Source of the DNA: Dickeya oryzae
GTDB taxonomy: Bacteria; Pseudomonadota; Gammaproteobacteria; Enterobacterales; Enterobacteriaceae
Length of the DNA stretch: 64,000 bases
Assembly (NCBI RefSeq): GCF_009372235.1
Contig: NZ_SULL01000016.1
Span: forward strand, 62,001-126,000
Direction of reading: 5' to 3'
Shown here: positions 54,700 to 64,000 of the stretch, piece after piece
Position numbering within the stretch: the stretch's first letter is position 1
Layout: each line of letters starts with the position of its first letter
Made by a program: the position numbers and the translations under genes
Notes under the pieces: model-generated
Database searches by the model: none
Told to the model about the DNA's origin: nothing
What the model saw: only the letters and a program-made list of their open reading frames with translations

Positions 54700-55626
54700 A
54701 TGTCAGAGCAGTTCCTCTATTTCTTTCAGCAGATGTTCAACGGCGTGACGTTGGGCAGCACCTATGCGCTGATTGCCATTGGCTACACCATGGTTTACGG
54801 CATTATCGGCATGATTAACTTCGCCCACGGCGAGGTGTACATGATCGGTAGTTATGTTTCTTTTATCGTGATTGCGGCGTTGATGATGATGGGCATCGAC
54901 GCTGGCTGGCTATTGATTGGCGTCGCGTTTATCGCGGCGGTGGTGATCTCCAGCGCCTATGGCTGGAGTATCGAGCGTGTGGCTTATAAGCCGGTGCGCA
55001 ATTCCAAACGTCTGATCGCACTGATTTCTGCCATCGGGATGTCGATTTTCCTGCAGAACTACGTCAGTTTGATGCAGGGGTCGCGTGATGTGGCGTTGCC
55101 GAGCCTTATCCAGGGCCAGTGGGTGTTGGGTGAAAGCAACGGCTTTGCCGCGACGCTCTCTGCCATGCAGCTGACTATCTGGGTCGTCACCTTTCTGGCG
55201 ATGCTGGCACTGACGCTGTTTATCCGCTACTCCCGTATGGGGCGCGCTTGCCGTGCCTGTGCGGAAGACCTGAAAATGGCGAGCCTGCTCGGTATCAGTA
55301 CTGACCGTGTTATCTCGCTGACTTTCGTTATCGGTGCCGCGATGGCGGCGGTGGCCGGGGTGCTGTTGGGCCAGTTCTATGGCGTGATTAACCCCTATAT
55401 CGGCTTTATGGCGGGTATGAAAGCGTTTACCGCCGCTGTGCTGGGCGGTATCGGCAGTATTCCGGGGGCGATGATCGGCGGCCTGATTCTCGGCATTGCC
55501 GAGTCGCTGACGTCTGCCTACCTCAGTACCGAATATAAAGATGTGGTCTCCTTTGCGCTGTTGATCGTGGTGCTGCTGGTGATGCCGACCGGGATTCTGG
55601 GCCGTCCGGAGGTGGAAAAGGTATGA
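54700..55626 (+). CDS. livH: Branched-chain amino acid permease LivH
   Basis: The 308-residue permease (E. coli: 308) has about eight helices and the family pattern [20 protein letters not shown] at the start, [15 protein letters not shown] as ATPase-contact loop and [13 protein letters not shown] near the end. It forms the channel with LivM. The stop overlaps livM by 4 bases. Confidence 0.97.
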   Translation: MSEQFLYFFQQMFNGVTLGSTYALIAIGYTMVYGIIGMINFAHGEVYMIGSYVSFIVIAALMMMGIDAGWLLIGVAFIAAVVISSAYGWSIERVAYKPVRNSKRLIALISAIGMSIFLQNYVSLMQGSRDVALPSLIQGQWVLGESNGFAATLSAMQLTIWVVTFLAMLALTLFIRYSRMGRACRACAEDLKMASLLGISTDRVISLTFVIGAAMAAVAGVLLGQFYGVINPYIGFMAGMKAFTAAVLGGIGSIPGAMIGGLILGIAESLTSAYLSTEYKDVVSFALLIVVLLVMPTGILGRPEVEKV

Positions 55627-56903
55627 AACTGCACACGCTGGTTAATGCCGTGGTCTCAGCGCTGGTACTGCTGGTACTGGCGACATTCCTGATGGGGATG
55701 CAACTGAGTCTCGATGGAACCCGTCTGGTGGTACACGGAGCGGAAAAAGTACGCTGGATGTGGATTATCGCTGCCTGCGCGCTGGTGTTCCTGTTTCAAT
55801 TACTGCGTCCTGCCCTGGCGCAAGGGGCGAAGAAAGTCTCTGGCCCCGGTTTTGTGCTGCCGAGCTTTGACGGCAGCACGCCACGGCAAAAACTGCTGGC
55901 GCTGGCGTTGGTTATCGCCGCCGTCGTCTGGCCGTTCGTGGTGTCGCGCGGGACGGTGGATATCGCCACGCTGACCATGATTTACATCATTTTGGGCCTT
56001 GGCCTGAACGTGGTGGTGGGGTTGTCTGGTCTGCTGGTGCTGGGTTACGGCGGTTTCTACGCCATCGGCGCTTACACCTACGCGCTGCTGAGCCATTATT
56101 ATGGCCTCGGTTTCTGGCAGTGCCTGCCGCTGGCAGGGCTGACGGCAGCGTTGTCCGGTTTCCTGCTCGGGTTCCCGGTACTGCGCTTGCGCGGTGACTA
56201 TCTGGCGATCGTCACCCTCGGGTTTGGCGAGATTGTGCGTATCCTGCTGCTCAACAATACCGGTTTTACCGGTGGGCCGAACGGCATCAGCCAGATTCCG
56301 AAGCCGACGCTCTTCGGTCTGGAGTTTAACCGTACTGCGCAAGGCGGTTGGGATACGTTCCATCACTTCTTTGGCCTGCGCTACGACCCTAGCGACCGCA
56401 TCATCTTCCTGTACATGGTGGCATTGTTGCTGGTGGTGTTGACGTTGTTTGTCATCAACCGCTTGCTGCGCATGCCGCTGGGCCGGGCCTGGGAAGCGCT
56501 GCGTGAAGATGAAATTGCCTGCCGTTCGCTGGGGCTGAGTCCCACCAAGATCAAACTGACGGCGTTTACCATCAGTGCGGCATTTGCGGGTTTCGCCGGT
56601 ACGCTGTTTGCTGCTCGCCAGGGCTTTGTCAGCCCGGAATCCTTCACCTTTGTGGAGTCGGCGTTTGTGCTGGCTATCGTGGTGCTGGGTGGGATGGGCT
56701 CGCAGTTTGCGGTGATTCTGGCGGCCATCCTGCTGGTGGTATCGCGTGAGCTGATGCGTGACCTGAATGAGTACAGCATGTTGGTGCTGGGTGCGCTGAT
56801 GGTACTGATGATGATTTGGCGGCCACAAGGGCTGTTACCGATGAAGCGTCCGCAGATAAAGCTGCAGGTTGGTAAGGTTGAGAAGAAGGAAGAGCAGGCA
56901 TGA
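55623..56903 (+). CDS. livM: Branched-chain amino acid permease LivM
   Basis: The 426-residue permease (E. coli: 425) has an extra N-terminal domain with three helices before the family core ([26 protein letters not shown]). The ATPase-contact loop is [19 protein letters not shown]. Antisense frames of up to 342 codons within it are shadows of high GC codon bias. Its end overlaps livG by 4 bases. Confidence 0.97.
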   Translation: MKLHTLVNAVVSALVLLVLATFLMGMQLSLDGTRLVVHGAEKVRWMWIIAACALVFLFQLLRPALAQGAKKVSGPGFVLPSFDGSTPRQKLLALALVIAAVVWPFVVSRGTVDIATLTMIYIILGLGLNVVVGLSGLLVLGYGGFYAIGAYTYALLSHYYGLGFWQCLPLAGLTAALSGFLLGFPVLRLRGDYLAIVTLGFGEIVRILLLNNTGFTGGPNGISQIPKPTLFGLEFNRTAQGGWDTFHHFFGLRYDPSDRIIFLYMVALLLVVLTLFVINRLLRMPLGRAWEALREDEIACRSLGLSPTKIKLTAFTISAAFAGFAGTLFAARQGFVSPESFTFVESAFVLAIVVLGGMGSQFAVILAAILLVVSRELMRDLNEYSMLVLGALMVLMMIWRPQGLLPMKRPQIKLQVGKVEKKEEQA

Positions 56904-57670
56904 GCACGCAGCCATTATTGTCGGTCCGGGGCCTGATGATGCGCTTCGGCGGCCTGCTGGCGGTCAACAACGTCGAGCTGGATTTGCATCAGGGCGAAAT
57001 AGTGTCGTTGATAGGCCCCAACGGTGCCGGTAAAACCACGGTATTCAACTGCCTGACCGGTTTCTATCGCCCGACTGGCGGCACCATTGTGCTGCGGGAC
57101 CAGCATCTGGAAGGCTTGCCGGGACAGCAAATAGCCCGTATGGGGGTGGTGCGCACTTTCCAGCATGTGCGTCTTTTTCGCGAAATGACCGTGATTGAGA
57201 ACCTGCTGGTCGCCCAACATCAGCACCTCAAAAGCGGGGTGTTCGCTGGCCTGTTAAAGACACCGGCGTTTCGCCGTGCCGAAGCGGATGCCCAGCAGCG
57301 AGCCGCCGTCTGGCTGGAGCGCGTGGGGTTGCTGGAACTGGCGAATCGTCAGGCGGGAAATCTGGCGTATGGTCAGCAGCGCAGGCTGGAGATCGCCCGC
57401 TGCATGGTGACCCGCCCGGAACTGCTGATGCTGGATGAACCCGCTGCCGGTCTGAACCCGAAAGAAACGGAAGAGCTTAACGAGCTGATTATCGACCTGC
57501 GCGGCAATCATCAGGTTTCCGTGCTGTTGATTGAACATGATATGAAGCTGGTGATGGGGATTTCTGACCGGATTTACGTGGTGAATCAGGGGACGCCGCT
57601 GGCAAACGGTACCCCGGCTGAAATTCGTAACAACCCGGATGTTATCCGTGCATATCTGGGTGAAGGATAA
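56900..57670 (+). CDS. livG: Branched-chain amino acid ABC ATPase LivG
   Basis: The 256-residue ATPase (E. coli: 255) has Walker [10 protein letters not shown], signature LAYGQQRR (the LivG variant), Walker [14 protein letters not shown] and IEHDM. It is a partner of LivF in the heterodimeric motor and follows livM with overlapping ends. Confidence 0.97.
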   Translation: MSTQPLLSVRGLMMRFGGLLAVNNVELDLHQGEIVSLIGPNGAGKTTVFNCLTGFYRPTGGTIVLRDQHLEGLPGQQIARMGVVRTFQHVRLFREMTVIENLLVAQHQHLKSGVFAGLLKTPAFRRAEADAQQRAAVWLERVGLLELANRQAGNLAYGQQRRLEIARCMVTRPELLMLDEPAAGLNPKETEELNELIIDLRGNHQVSVLLIEHDMKLVMGISDRIYVVNQGTPLANGTPAEIRNNPDVIRAYLGEG

Positions 57671-57676
57671 AACGTT

Positions 57677-58378
57677 ATGTTGTCATTGAATCAGGTTTCT
57701 GCGCACTACGGCAAAATTCAGGCGTTGCATCAGGTCAGCCTGCATATCAATCAGGGTGAGATCGTGACGCTGATTGGCGCTAACGGTGCGGGTAAAACCA
57801 CCCTGTTGGGCACACTGTGCGGTGAGCCGCGTGCCTCGCAAGGGTCTATCGTGTTCGACGGCAAAGACATTACCGACTGGCAGACGGCGCGCATTATGCG
57901 TGAAGCTATCGCTATCGTGCCGGAAGGCCGTCGGGTGTTTTCCCGCATGACGGTAGAAGAGAATCTGGCGATGGGTGGGTTCTTCGCCAGCCGTGAACAG
58001 TATCAGGAGCGCATTGCGCGTGTGTATGACCTGTTCCCTCGGTTGTTTGAGCGTCGTGCTCAGCGTGCCGGGACCATGTCCGGCGGTGAACAGCAAATGT
58101 TGGCTATCGGCCGTGCGCTGATGAGCCAGCCGCGTTTGTTGTTGCTGGACGAGCCCTCGTTGGGCCTGGCACCGATCATCATTTTGCAGATTTTCGACAC
58201 CATCCAGCAGTTGCGCGAAGAAGGCATGACCATCTTCCTGGTGGAGCAGAATGCCAATCAGGCGCTGCGTTTGGCGGACCGTGGCTATGTGCTGGAAAAC
58301 GGCCGAGTGGTGTTGGAAGACACCGGTGATGCTTTGTTAGCTAACGAAGCCGTGCGTTCTGCCTACCTTGGTGGTTAA
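57677..58378 (+). CDS. livF: Branched-chain amino acid ABC ATPase LivF
   Basis: The 233-residue ATPase (E. coli: 237) has Walker A GANGAGKTT, signature MSGGEQQM, Walker B LLLLDEPSLGLAP and the VEQNA switch typical of LivF. It is the last gene of livKHMGF; a strong terminator follows. Confidence 0.97.
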   Translation: MLSLNQVSAHYGKIQALHQVSLHINQGEIVTLIGANGAGKTTLLGTLCGEPRASQGSIVFDGKDITDWQTARIMREAIAIVPEGRRVFSRMTVEENLAMGGFFASREQYQERIARVYDLFPRLFERRAQRAGTMSGGEQQMLAIGRALMSQPRLLLLDEPSLGLAPIIILQIFDTIQQLREEGMTIFLVEQNANQALRLADRGYVLENGRVVLEDTGDALLANEAVRSAYLGG

Positions 58379-58404
58379 ATTACTGTTCACGTGAGACACC
58401 TCAT

Positions 58405-58431
58405 CGGGCCGGGTTTTACCGGCCCGTTTTT
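58405..58431 (+). terminator. Terminator of the liv operon
   Basis: CGGGCCGG (58405-58412) pairs perfectly with CCGGCCCG (58419-58426) over a six-base loop, followed by TTTTT. Confidence 0.9.
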
Positions 58432-58466
58432 CTACCATCTTTTTAAAAAAATAAGTGAGATTTAAC

Positions 58467-59651
58467 ATGTCAACGGATGGGTTACTGGCGCAGCGCATGG
58501 CGCGCCTGAAAAGCTCCGCGATTCGTGAATTGCTCAAGCACAGCAAAATGGACGGCGTGATTTCGTTGGCGGGCGGCATTCCTTCTGATGCGTTATTTGA
58601 TTTCCAGGGACTGAATGAAGCAACTCAACGGGCGATTACCGAGCAGCCAAAATCGGCGTTTCAGTATGGCCTGACCGAAGGCAGCCCGTTGTTGCGTGAG
58701 CGTATCGCTGAACTGTGTGCGCTGCGTGGTGTACAAACGCAGGCGCAGGACATTGTAGTGACGGCCGGTTCCCAGCAGGCGTTGGATCTGGTGATGCGTG
58801 CCACCGCCAACCCGCAAGATATCTTTGTGGTAGAGCGCCCGACCTATCTGGCGGCACTGCAAACGCTGCAACTGGCAGAAGCGCAGGTGATGTCGGTATC
58901 GTCTGACGAAAACGGCATGGTGGTGGAGGAGCTGGCAGCACTGCTCGAAACCACGCGTATCAAAGGTGTCTATCTGGTACCGAATTTCGGTAACCCGAGC
59001 GGCGTTACCCTGAGCGCAGACCGTCGCCGTCAACTGGTGGCGCTGGCCGCCCGTCACGATTTCCTGATCGTAGAAGACGACCCGTATGGCGAGTTGCGTT
59101 TCACCGAGGAACGCCATGCCACGATTTACCAGTTGGCGAAAGAAGCCGGTCATGCCGACCGCGTGGTCTATACCTCGTCGTTTTCCAAAATTCTGGCACC
59201 GGGGCTGCGTTTAGGCTGGGCGATTCTGCCGGAATGGCTGCTGCATAACGTGGCGATTATCAAACAGGCCGCCGACCTGCACGCCAGCTCATTGTCCCAG
59301 ACTATCGTGGAGTTCTATCTGGGAAGTGGGCGCTTACCTGCACAGATCGATACCATCCGTCAGGCTTATCGCCGCAAAGGTGAACTGTTGTCTGAATTGA
59401 TGGCGCATGAACTGGGCGATGTGATGAGCTTCAACCAGCCGAAAGGCGGCATGTTCCTGTGGGCGCGTTTCCGTCAGCCGTTTGATACCACCGCCTGGCT
59501 GCAGAAAACACTGGCGCAGGGTGTGGTGTTCGTGCCCGGCGAGTTCTTCTTTGCCGATAAACCGGACCAGTCCACGCTGCGTTTGTCGTTCGCTACGGCC
59601 ACCGAAGAACAGATGCATGAAGCGGTGGCGCGTTTGCGCCGTGCGCTGTAA
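58467..59651 (+). CDS. PLP-dependent aminotransferase, class I/II (LysN/2-aminoadipate-type)
   Basis: The 394-residue enzyme has the fold-type I pattern of the 2-aminoadipate aminotransferase group: ISLAGGIPSDALF at the start, TAGSQQALDLV, VPNFGNPSGVTL, EDDPYGELRF and the PLP lysine in SSFSKILAPGLRLGW. It lacks the GntR domain of MocR regulators, so it is an enzyme. The group accepts aromatic, branched-chain or aminoadipate substrates. Sitting 88 bases after the liv operon, a branched-chain role is suggested by context only. ATG 58467 follows GTGAGA. Confidence 0.88.
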   Translation: MSTDGLLAQRMARLKSSAIRELLKHSKMDGVISLAGGIPSDALFDFQGLNEATQRAITEQPKSAFQYGLTEGSPLLRERIAELCALRGVQTQAQDIVVTAGSQQALDLVMRATANPQDIFVVERPTYLAALQTLQLAEAQVMSVSSDENGMVVEELAALLETTRIKGVYLVPNFGNPSGVTLSADRRRQLVALAARHDFLIVEDDPYGELRFTEERHATIYQLAKEAGHADRVVYTSSFSKILAPGLRLGWAILPEWLLHNVAIIKQAADLHASSLSQTIVEFYLGSGRLPAQIDTIRQAYRRKGELLSELMAHELGDVMSFNQPKGGMFLWARFRQPFDTTAWLQKTLAQGVVFVPGEFFFADKPDQSTLRLSFATATEEQMHEAVARLRRAL

Positions 59652-59702
59652 GCCGCATCAGGCTGGATACATTACCGGCACGCTATAGATATCGGTCACA
59701 CC

Positions 59703-59733
59703 ACAGAGGGGACGTGCTACACGTCCCCTCTGT
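59703..59733 (+). terminator. Perfect 14-bp hairpin after the aminotransferase gene
   Basis: ACAGAGGGGACGTG (59703-59716) and CACGTCCCCTCTGT (59720-59733) are exact inverted repeats around three bases. No T tract follows on either strand, but its position between convergent genes suggests a termination or stabilising role. Confidence 0.65.
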
Positions 59734-59771
59734 ATAGGTAGTACTGCTATGTATGACTGTGCATCACGGTA

Positions 59772-61412
59772 TCAATGCATAACCAGACGGCGCTCGATGG
59801 GGGCATCGGCAATGTTAACCGGGTCGTTCATATCCAGCCGTTTGCGTGAAATAGTTTCTTCCACTACAAACACTTTGATCACGTCCACCAGATGGGCTGC
59901 TTGCTGGTTCAGGCTATCGGTCGCGGTGGCCGATTCCTCTACCAGCGCCGCATTTTGGTGGGTGACCTGATCCAACTGCGCCACTGCGGTGTTGATTTGC
60001 GAGATCCCCAGTTGCTGTTCACTGGTCGAAATACCTATCTCATTGATCAGTTCAGCAACCTGCTTGGTCTGTTGCAGGATATCGCTCATGGTGCTGCCTG
60101 CATGGGTGACCAAATCAGCCCCGGTTTCAATTTTTTGTACACTCTCCGTAATCAGGGTTTTAATGTCGTGTGCCGCGCTGGCGGCGTGCTGTGCCAGCGA
60201 GCGAACTTCACTGGCGACCACGGCGAACCCTTTCCCTTCTTCCCCGGCGCGGGCGGCTTCTACCCCGGCATTAAGCGCCAGGATATTGGTCTGGAAAGCA
60301 ATGCTGTCGATAAGCTGGATAATATCAACAATCTTCTGGGAACTGCTGTTGATGTCGTTCATCACGCTGATGACATTGTTGACCACGTCATTGCCTTTAT
60401 CGGCAGTACTGTTGGCGTTGTTGGCAAGCTCTGTCACGTGATGGACGATTTCTACGTTATGGCTGACCGCGTTGCTGATTTGCTCCATGGACGCGGCGGT
60501 TTGTTGCAGGCTGGCGGCCTGTTCTTCGGTACGCTGGCTAAGATCGTTGGTTCCGCTGGCGATTTCGCTGGTTCCCATCGCGATCGCATAGCTACTCTGG
60601 CGCACCTGATCGACGATGTGGCTCAGGCTGCGGCGCATCATCTCAAGGGCAGCCAATAGACTGTGATTGTCGTTTTTCTGTAGCGGTATCGCCAGCGACA
60701 GGTTGCCTTGTGCGATTTGCCGGGCAATACGCGCGGCTTCTGCCGGTTCACCCCCGAGGGTGCCTTTGACATGACGGGTAATCAACCAGGAGATCAGCGC
60801 TCCGATCAGCATGGCCACAATCGCCAGAATAAACATGGTATTACCGGCACTGTCTGACAGATTTTCAGCATCATCAGCCAGATCGGTGGTGGCGGTTTTC
60901 TGATAGGTGACGATGTCATCAATGGCCGCAATCAGCTTGTCCTGCGCGGGTTGCATTTCGTTGATGATGACATTGCGGGCTTCCTCATTACGATTAGATT
61001 GCGCCAGTGCGATGGCTTTGCTCAGGGCGGCGACAGCTTCGGGACGGACAGTGGCCAGGTTATTTATCAGTTGCTGACCGGTTGGGTCACTGGACATTGC
61101 TTTTAATTTATTGATGATCGCTGCATTTTTTTCCACGTTCTCATCGATTTTCTTTCTCTCCTGACTCATCTTGGTGACATCGGTCAGCATAACCATATTG
61201 CGCACGGAATTGGTTACGACGATCATATTATCCTTATAGGATTGTATGAGTAGCAATTTAACGATACGATTCTGGGAAAGTAACTGAATATCTGAGCTTA
61301 ATTCGCGTAATTGTATTTTACCGAATGTAGCGACGAGAAATCCGATAATAATAACGACAGCAAAACCTGCGCCAATCATCGTATTGAGTTTCATGTGCTT
61401 TAATTTGTCCAT
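59772..61412 (-). CDS. Methyl-accepting chemotaxis protein
   Basis: The 546-residue receptor has a first helix near residues 12-32, a periplasmic four-helix-bundle sensor of about 160 residues (4HB_MCP type, with no recognisable ligand pocket), a second helix near 193-213, a HAMP domain and the signalling hairpin with tip [18 protein letters not shown]. The C-terminus ends VMH without a CheR-docking NWETF-type pentapeptide, so it would depend on other receptors for efficient methylation. The start at 61412 has GG-rich bases upstream. The ligand is unknown. Confidence 0.93.
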   Translation of the reverse strand: MDKLKHMKLNTMIGAGFAVVIIIGFLVATFGKIQLRELSSDIQLLSQNRIVKLLLIQSYKDNMIVVTNSVRNMVMLTDVTKMSQERKKIDENVEKNAAIINKLKAMSSDPTGQQLINNLATVRPEAVAALSKAIALAQSNRNEEARNVIINEMQPAQDKLIAAIDDIVTYQKTATTDLADDAENLSDSAGNTMFILAIVAMLIGALISWLITRHVKGTLGGEPAEAARIARQIAQGNLSLAIPLQKNDNHSLLAALEMMRRSLSHIVDQVRQSSYAIAMGTSEIASGTNDLSQRTEEQAASLQQTAASMEQISNAVSHNVEIVHHVTELANNANSTADKGNDVVNNVISVMNDINSSSQKIVDIIQLIDSIAFQTNILALNAGVEAARAGEEGKGFAVVASEVRSLAQHAASAAHDIKTLITESVQKIETGADLVTHAGSTMSDILQQTKQVAELINEIGISTSEQQLGISQINTAVAQLDQVTHQNAALVEESATATDSLNQQAAHLVDVIKVFVVEETISRKRLDMNDPVNIADAPIERRLVMH

Positions 61413-62193
61413 ATTTCCGTGCCTGTGTGTCGATGTCTTCGTTCACATGGGTGATGCAAAGAACGGGTGCCAGAAAATAAGGAATATCATCACCTTGTCA
61501 TGATGACTGGCCGATTGATATACCTGCCATAGTGTCGTGCAACTGCATTTTTACATTGATATTCAATGTGTAACCTATCGCTGGAAAATAAAAACACTAA
61601 GCCTTCTCATTTCATTGGATTGGCCCAGATATCTTATTATTTTGTATAAAGTTATCTGTACGGCGTATATTCAAAAAATATCGCAGTACGGTTTTATCCA
61701 GCAAGGGTCTATTATCTGGTGTCGGGCTATAACACCGTCGGCAGGTGTATAAAAAGAAAATTGAACAACATATCGTTGGTTGATGCCAGTCCGGCAGATG
61801 ATGTCTTCCGTGGTAACGCTTACTAGGCCGACACTATCAATATGGAAGCAAAATGAGGGTTTGTCTATAAAGGGCAATATTTATTTTTTTATTAAACTTC
61901 ATTGGTGTGATTATTTTTATATTAATTCATTTTATTGCGAATGGATTAGGCATAATTTATTGTTATTAATACCGTCTTTTTTCGCCTGTCTATCATATCG
62001 CTGTATAGCAGGGTAATGAGAAATGCTTTTGCCTGACGACGGTGTGGTGGTGAAGACGTACATGGCCTAAAGACTGTGGGTGTGGTGCCGTTATGTTTCA
62101 ATATGTGTCAGAAAAATGTGGCCCGATGGTGTGGGAACACCTCATGCTTCATTTTTGCTGATGAGTGATGACCGGCGCTGCATAGGACTTCGA
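61413..62193 (+). other. AT-rich intergenic region upstream of the receptor and the repeat-bearing gene
   Basis: This 781-base region is strongly AT-rich at 61540-62000. No gene is supported: the frames at 61537 and 61780 lack ribosome sites and family resemblance. No sigma-28 promoter or Hrp box was found by eye. Such AT-rich DNA next to an unknown gene suggests H-NS-bound or acquired DNA. Confidence 0.5.
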
Positions 62194-63153
62194 ATGACTT
62201 CTCCACTTTCTTTCAACCGTTCTGCCACAGGTACGCCAACGCAGAATGTCAGGACCAATAGTGACGCCAGTACGGCGCAAACCAGCACCGAAACCGAGAC
62301 ATCCCGCGAGCAGCCATCGTTGACGTCTGTGATGGTGCAATTCAGCGACGAGGTTCGTAAACGTATTGATGCCGCCATGCGGGTCAATATGAACAAGCTC
62401 AACAGTGCCGACCAGGACCTGGCGCGCGGGCGTATTGAACAAATCAAACGGCGCATCCAGATGCTGAAGATGATGTTGCTGTCGCTGGCTGGCCAGTCGG
62501 TGCCTCCCGGTGTACTACGCGAGCTTCGCCAGTTGGCCGCAGAGCTGGGACAGGCGGCGAAAACACTGAGCGGAGGCAGCGGCGGGGCGGCTACCGGCTC
62601 GGCGGGAGGGGAAAATCAGTCTGGCGTGGCAGCAGAAAGCGGTGGTGGTGCATTGTCCACAGCCACAGCCACAGCCACAGCCACAGCCACAGCCACAGCC
62701 ACAGCCACAGCCACAGCCACAGCAGCAACCACCACCTCTGCCGCTGGTGACAGTGCCTCTGCTGAATCGCCGACTCTGGGCGCGGGGGAGCGTACTGCGG
62801 GCGTGCCATCGACGGCAAAAAGTGGTGAGGGCGACGCGTCTGCACGGGAAGCGAAACAATGGCAGGACGTGGCTGCTGCGTTTATTGAGCGCAGTGCCGG
62901 TTCAACGCAGCGGCGGGCAGATGCGAAGTCAATACAGGATGCCGTTCGTGAGCTGAAATCGTTACTCTCGATGGCGAAAAATGCCAGCCGACATGACGAT
63001 GACGAAGCCCAAAAGCAGATTAAGGCGATCAATCGCGCTGTTGCCGATATCGAGAAGACGGTGCAGTCGATGAACATGACGGGAGGGGCGGATATCAGTG
63101 CCGATCTGTCTGTCGGCCCGGCGGGCAATGTCTCGATTGATGTGCAGGTCTGA
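62194..63153 (+). CDS. Unrecognised protein with a hexanucleotide-encoded Ala-Thr repeat
   Basis: I do not recognise this 319-residue protein. The ATG at 62194 follows AGGA; the frame is open upstream to 62080 without a good start. It has a Ser/Thr-rich N-terminus (about 1-45), a basic, probably helical region with coiled-coil character (about 55-125, QFSDEVRKRIDAAMRVNMNK and RGRIEQIKRRIQMLKMMLLS) and a Gly/Ala/Ser linker with the Ala-Thr tract near 155-177. A second helical region (about 215-295) follows. There is no signal peptide or membrane segment. It lies between two chemoreceptor genes. A secreted or surface protein is possible given the S/T-rich N-terminus, but nothing proves it. Confidence 0.7.
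   Translation: MTSPLSFNRSATGTPTQNVRTNSDASTAQTSTETETSREQPSLTSVMVQFSDEVRKRIDAAMRVNMNKLNSADQDLARGRIEQIKRRIQMLKMMLLSLAGQSVPPGVLRELRQLAAELGQAAKTLSGGSGGAATGSAGGENQSGVAAESGGGALSTATATATATATATATATATATAATTTSAAGDSASAESPTLGAGERTAGVPSTAKSGEGDASAREAKQWQDVAAAFIERSAGSTQRRADAKSIQDAVRELKSLLSMAKNASRHDDDEAQKQIKAINRAVADIEKTVQSMNMTGGADISADLSVGPAGNVSIDVQV
62657..62722 (+). repeat. Pure hexanucleotide microsatellite (CCACAG)11
   Basis: Eleven uninterrupted copies of CCACAG encode alternating Thr and Ala inside the unrecognised gene. Because the unit is six bases, slippage changes the linker length by two residues per unit without shifting the frame. Confidence 0.95.
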
Positions 63154-63171
63154 GCGTCACACAGCAGCATG

Positions 63172-63207
63172 ATTCGGGGAGTCGGGCCAGTCTCCTTCTC
63201 CCCGAAT
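63172..63207. terminator. Hairpin between the unrecognised gene and the second receptor
   Basis: ATTCGGGGAG (63172-63181) and CTCCCCGAAT (63198-63207) form an exact 10-bp stem between convergent genes, without a clear T tract. Confidence 0.65.
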
Positions 63208-63235
63208 AGGTGATTAACCGCTGCTGATGCCGTGG

Positions 63236-64000
63236 TTATCGTGACGCTAATGTCAGAGGCAAGGCGACGTTGTCAGGCGATGGGCGTCGGGTCTGGCCAG
63301 CATGACTGACCAGGATGAACACATTCACCAACTGCACCAGATGGCTAGCCTGGGCGTTCAGGCTTTCCGCCGCGCTGGCGGATTGTTCTACCAGCGCGGC
63401 GTTTTGCTGGGTAACCTGGTCGAGCTGGCTGACAGCCTGATGAATCTGGCCGATGCCGGATTCCTGCTCACCGGTGGTGACCCCAATCTCATTAATTAAT
63501 TCAGCAACATGACGCGCCTGAGAGACGATCTCCCCCATCGTGACACCGGCATGGCTGATACGACGAGAGCCGCTTTCTACTTTCTCCATGCTTTCGGTGA
63601 TCAATGCCTTGATTTCCCGGGCGGCGGACGCGGAACGTTGCGCCAGTGAGCGTACTTCTCCGGCTACTACCGCAAAGCCACGGCCTTGCTCACCGGCACG
63701 GGCGGCTTCCACCGCGGCGTTCAGTGCCAGAATATTGGTCTGGAAGGCAATACTGTCGATGACGCTGATGATATCGCCGATTTTTTGTGAGCTGCTGGTG
63801 ATCTCTTGCATGGTGCAAATCACGTCGCTCACCACCTCACTGCCTTTGGTGGCCGTCTGGCTGGCGGTGGTGGCCAGCAGGGCGGCTTCGCGCACGGTTT
63901 CGCCGTTTTGATGAATCGTCTGGCTCATCTGCTCCATCGACGCGGCGGTTTGTTGCAGGCTGGCGGCTTGCTCTTCGGTACGCTGGCTGAGGTCTGCGTT
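63236..64000 (-). CDS. Methyl-accepting chemotaxis protein, N-terminal part beyond the window
   Basis: The minus-strand frame is open to the right edge; 255 codons of the C-terminal signalling domain are visible. It begins [20 protein letters not shown] and includes the hairpin tip [20 protein letters not shown]. The Met at 63937 lies within this domain and is not the start. The domain is closely similar to that of the receptor at 59772 but diverges after the tip, so the two are paralogues. It ends LTLASR with no CheR-docking pentapeptide. The sensor domain and ligand cannot be judged. Confidence 0.95.
   Translation of the reverse strand, partial: NADLSQRTEEQAASLQQTAASMEQMSQTIHQNGETVREAALLATTASQTATKGSEVVSDVICTMQEITSSSQKIGDIISVIDSIAFQTNILALNAAVEAARAGEQGRGFAVVAGEVRSLAQRSASAAREIKALITESMEKVESGSRRISHAGVTMGEIVSQARHVAELINEIGVTTGEQESGIGQIHQAVSQLDQVTQQNAALVEQSASAAESLNAQASHLVQLVNVFILVSHAGQTRRPSPDNVALPLTLASR

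Noticed and set aside
55800..56828. 342-codon antisense frame in livM
   Set aside because: Rich in Gln/His/Arg as expected from the reverse of a hydrophobic membrane protein; livM is clear on the plus strand.
61900..62193. Hrp box (GGAAC-N15/16-CCAC) before the unknown gene
   Set aside because: GGAAC occurs near 62131 but no CCAC lies at the required distance.
62657..62722. Possible CRISPR-like array
   Set aside because: The units are contiguous six-base repeats without spacers, so this is a microsatellite.
62515..62859. Minus-strand frame with a Cys-Gly repeat opposite the hexamer tract
   Set aside because: It is the reverse reading of (CCACAG)n; all three minus frames give simple repeats and none has gene-like flanks.

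Overview
The window looks like chromosome of a plant-associated soft-rot enterobacterium, most likely Dickeya (Pectobacteriaceae). The reasons are E. coli-like gene order in two core blocks, ERIC repeats of the canonical 127 bp, a KdgR-type operator in front of kdgK, and a cellulose synthase operon that combines bcsO/bcsQ with bcsD. The genus call is inference from gene content; no database was searched. There is no rRNA, tRNA, prophage, insertion sequence or CRISPR array that I can see. Layout: (1) 1-6030, a catabolic cluster of a FucI-like isomerase (cut by the left edge), a DHDPS/NAL-family aldolase, a cytoplasmic sialidase-like beta-propeller protein, an organic-acid type MFS symporter and a LacI/FruR-like regulator. 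Together they make a plausible route for a 2-keto-3-deoxy sugar acid such as Kdo from plant rhamnogalacturonan II; this is the best candidate here for an undescribed system. (2) 6024-7800, yidQ and the small heat-shock genes ibpA and ibpB, each heat-shock gene preceded by a ROSE-type RNA thermometer hairpin, with a sigma-32-like promoter before ibpA. (3) 8455-13824, a CitA/DpiB-type sensor and its response regulator between two di/tricarboxylate transporters of unrelated families (DASS and 2HCT/CitS). (4) 15192-20949, the dipeptide ABC transporter dppABCDF with a GcvB-like target in the dppA leader. (5) 21025-23861, an accessory patch: a hipBA toxin-antitoxin pair with two operator-like repeats, a truncated GntR regulator, and an eamA exporter gene with an apparent in-frame deletion of about 45 codons. 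(6) 24273-35854, the cellulose operon bcsO-Q-A-B-C-D-Z. (7) 36271-42034, dctA, yhjJ, kdgK, a 4-OT tautomerase and yhjD, in E. coli-like order. (8) 42250-53105, yhhS, dcrB, yhhQ, tusA, yhhN, a DUF1820 gene, yhhL, rsmD, ftsY-ftsE-ftsX, rpoH and panM. This again follows E. coli, but lacks zntA between tusA and yhhN. (9) 53509-59651, the branched-chain amino acid importer livKHMGF and a PLP aminotransferase. (10) 59772-64000, two chemoreceptor genes (the second cut by the right edge) flanking an unrecognised gene with a pure hexanucleotide repeat that encodes an (Ala-Thr)n tract. How the genes fit together: the window is dominated by uptake of small nutrients (sugar acids, C4 and C6 carboxylates, peptides, branched-chain amino acids, 2-keto-3-deoxygluconate) with chemoreceptors and cellulose production, as expected of a plant pathogen. 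The heat-shock regulator rpoH and its probable targets ibpA and ibpB lie in the same window. Four copies of the ERIC family in different states of decay are visible, at 37761, 45001, 52434 and 52600.
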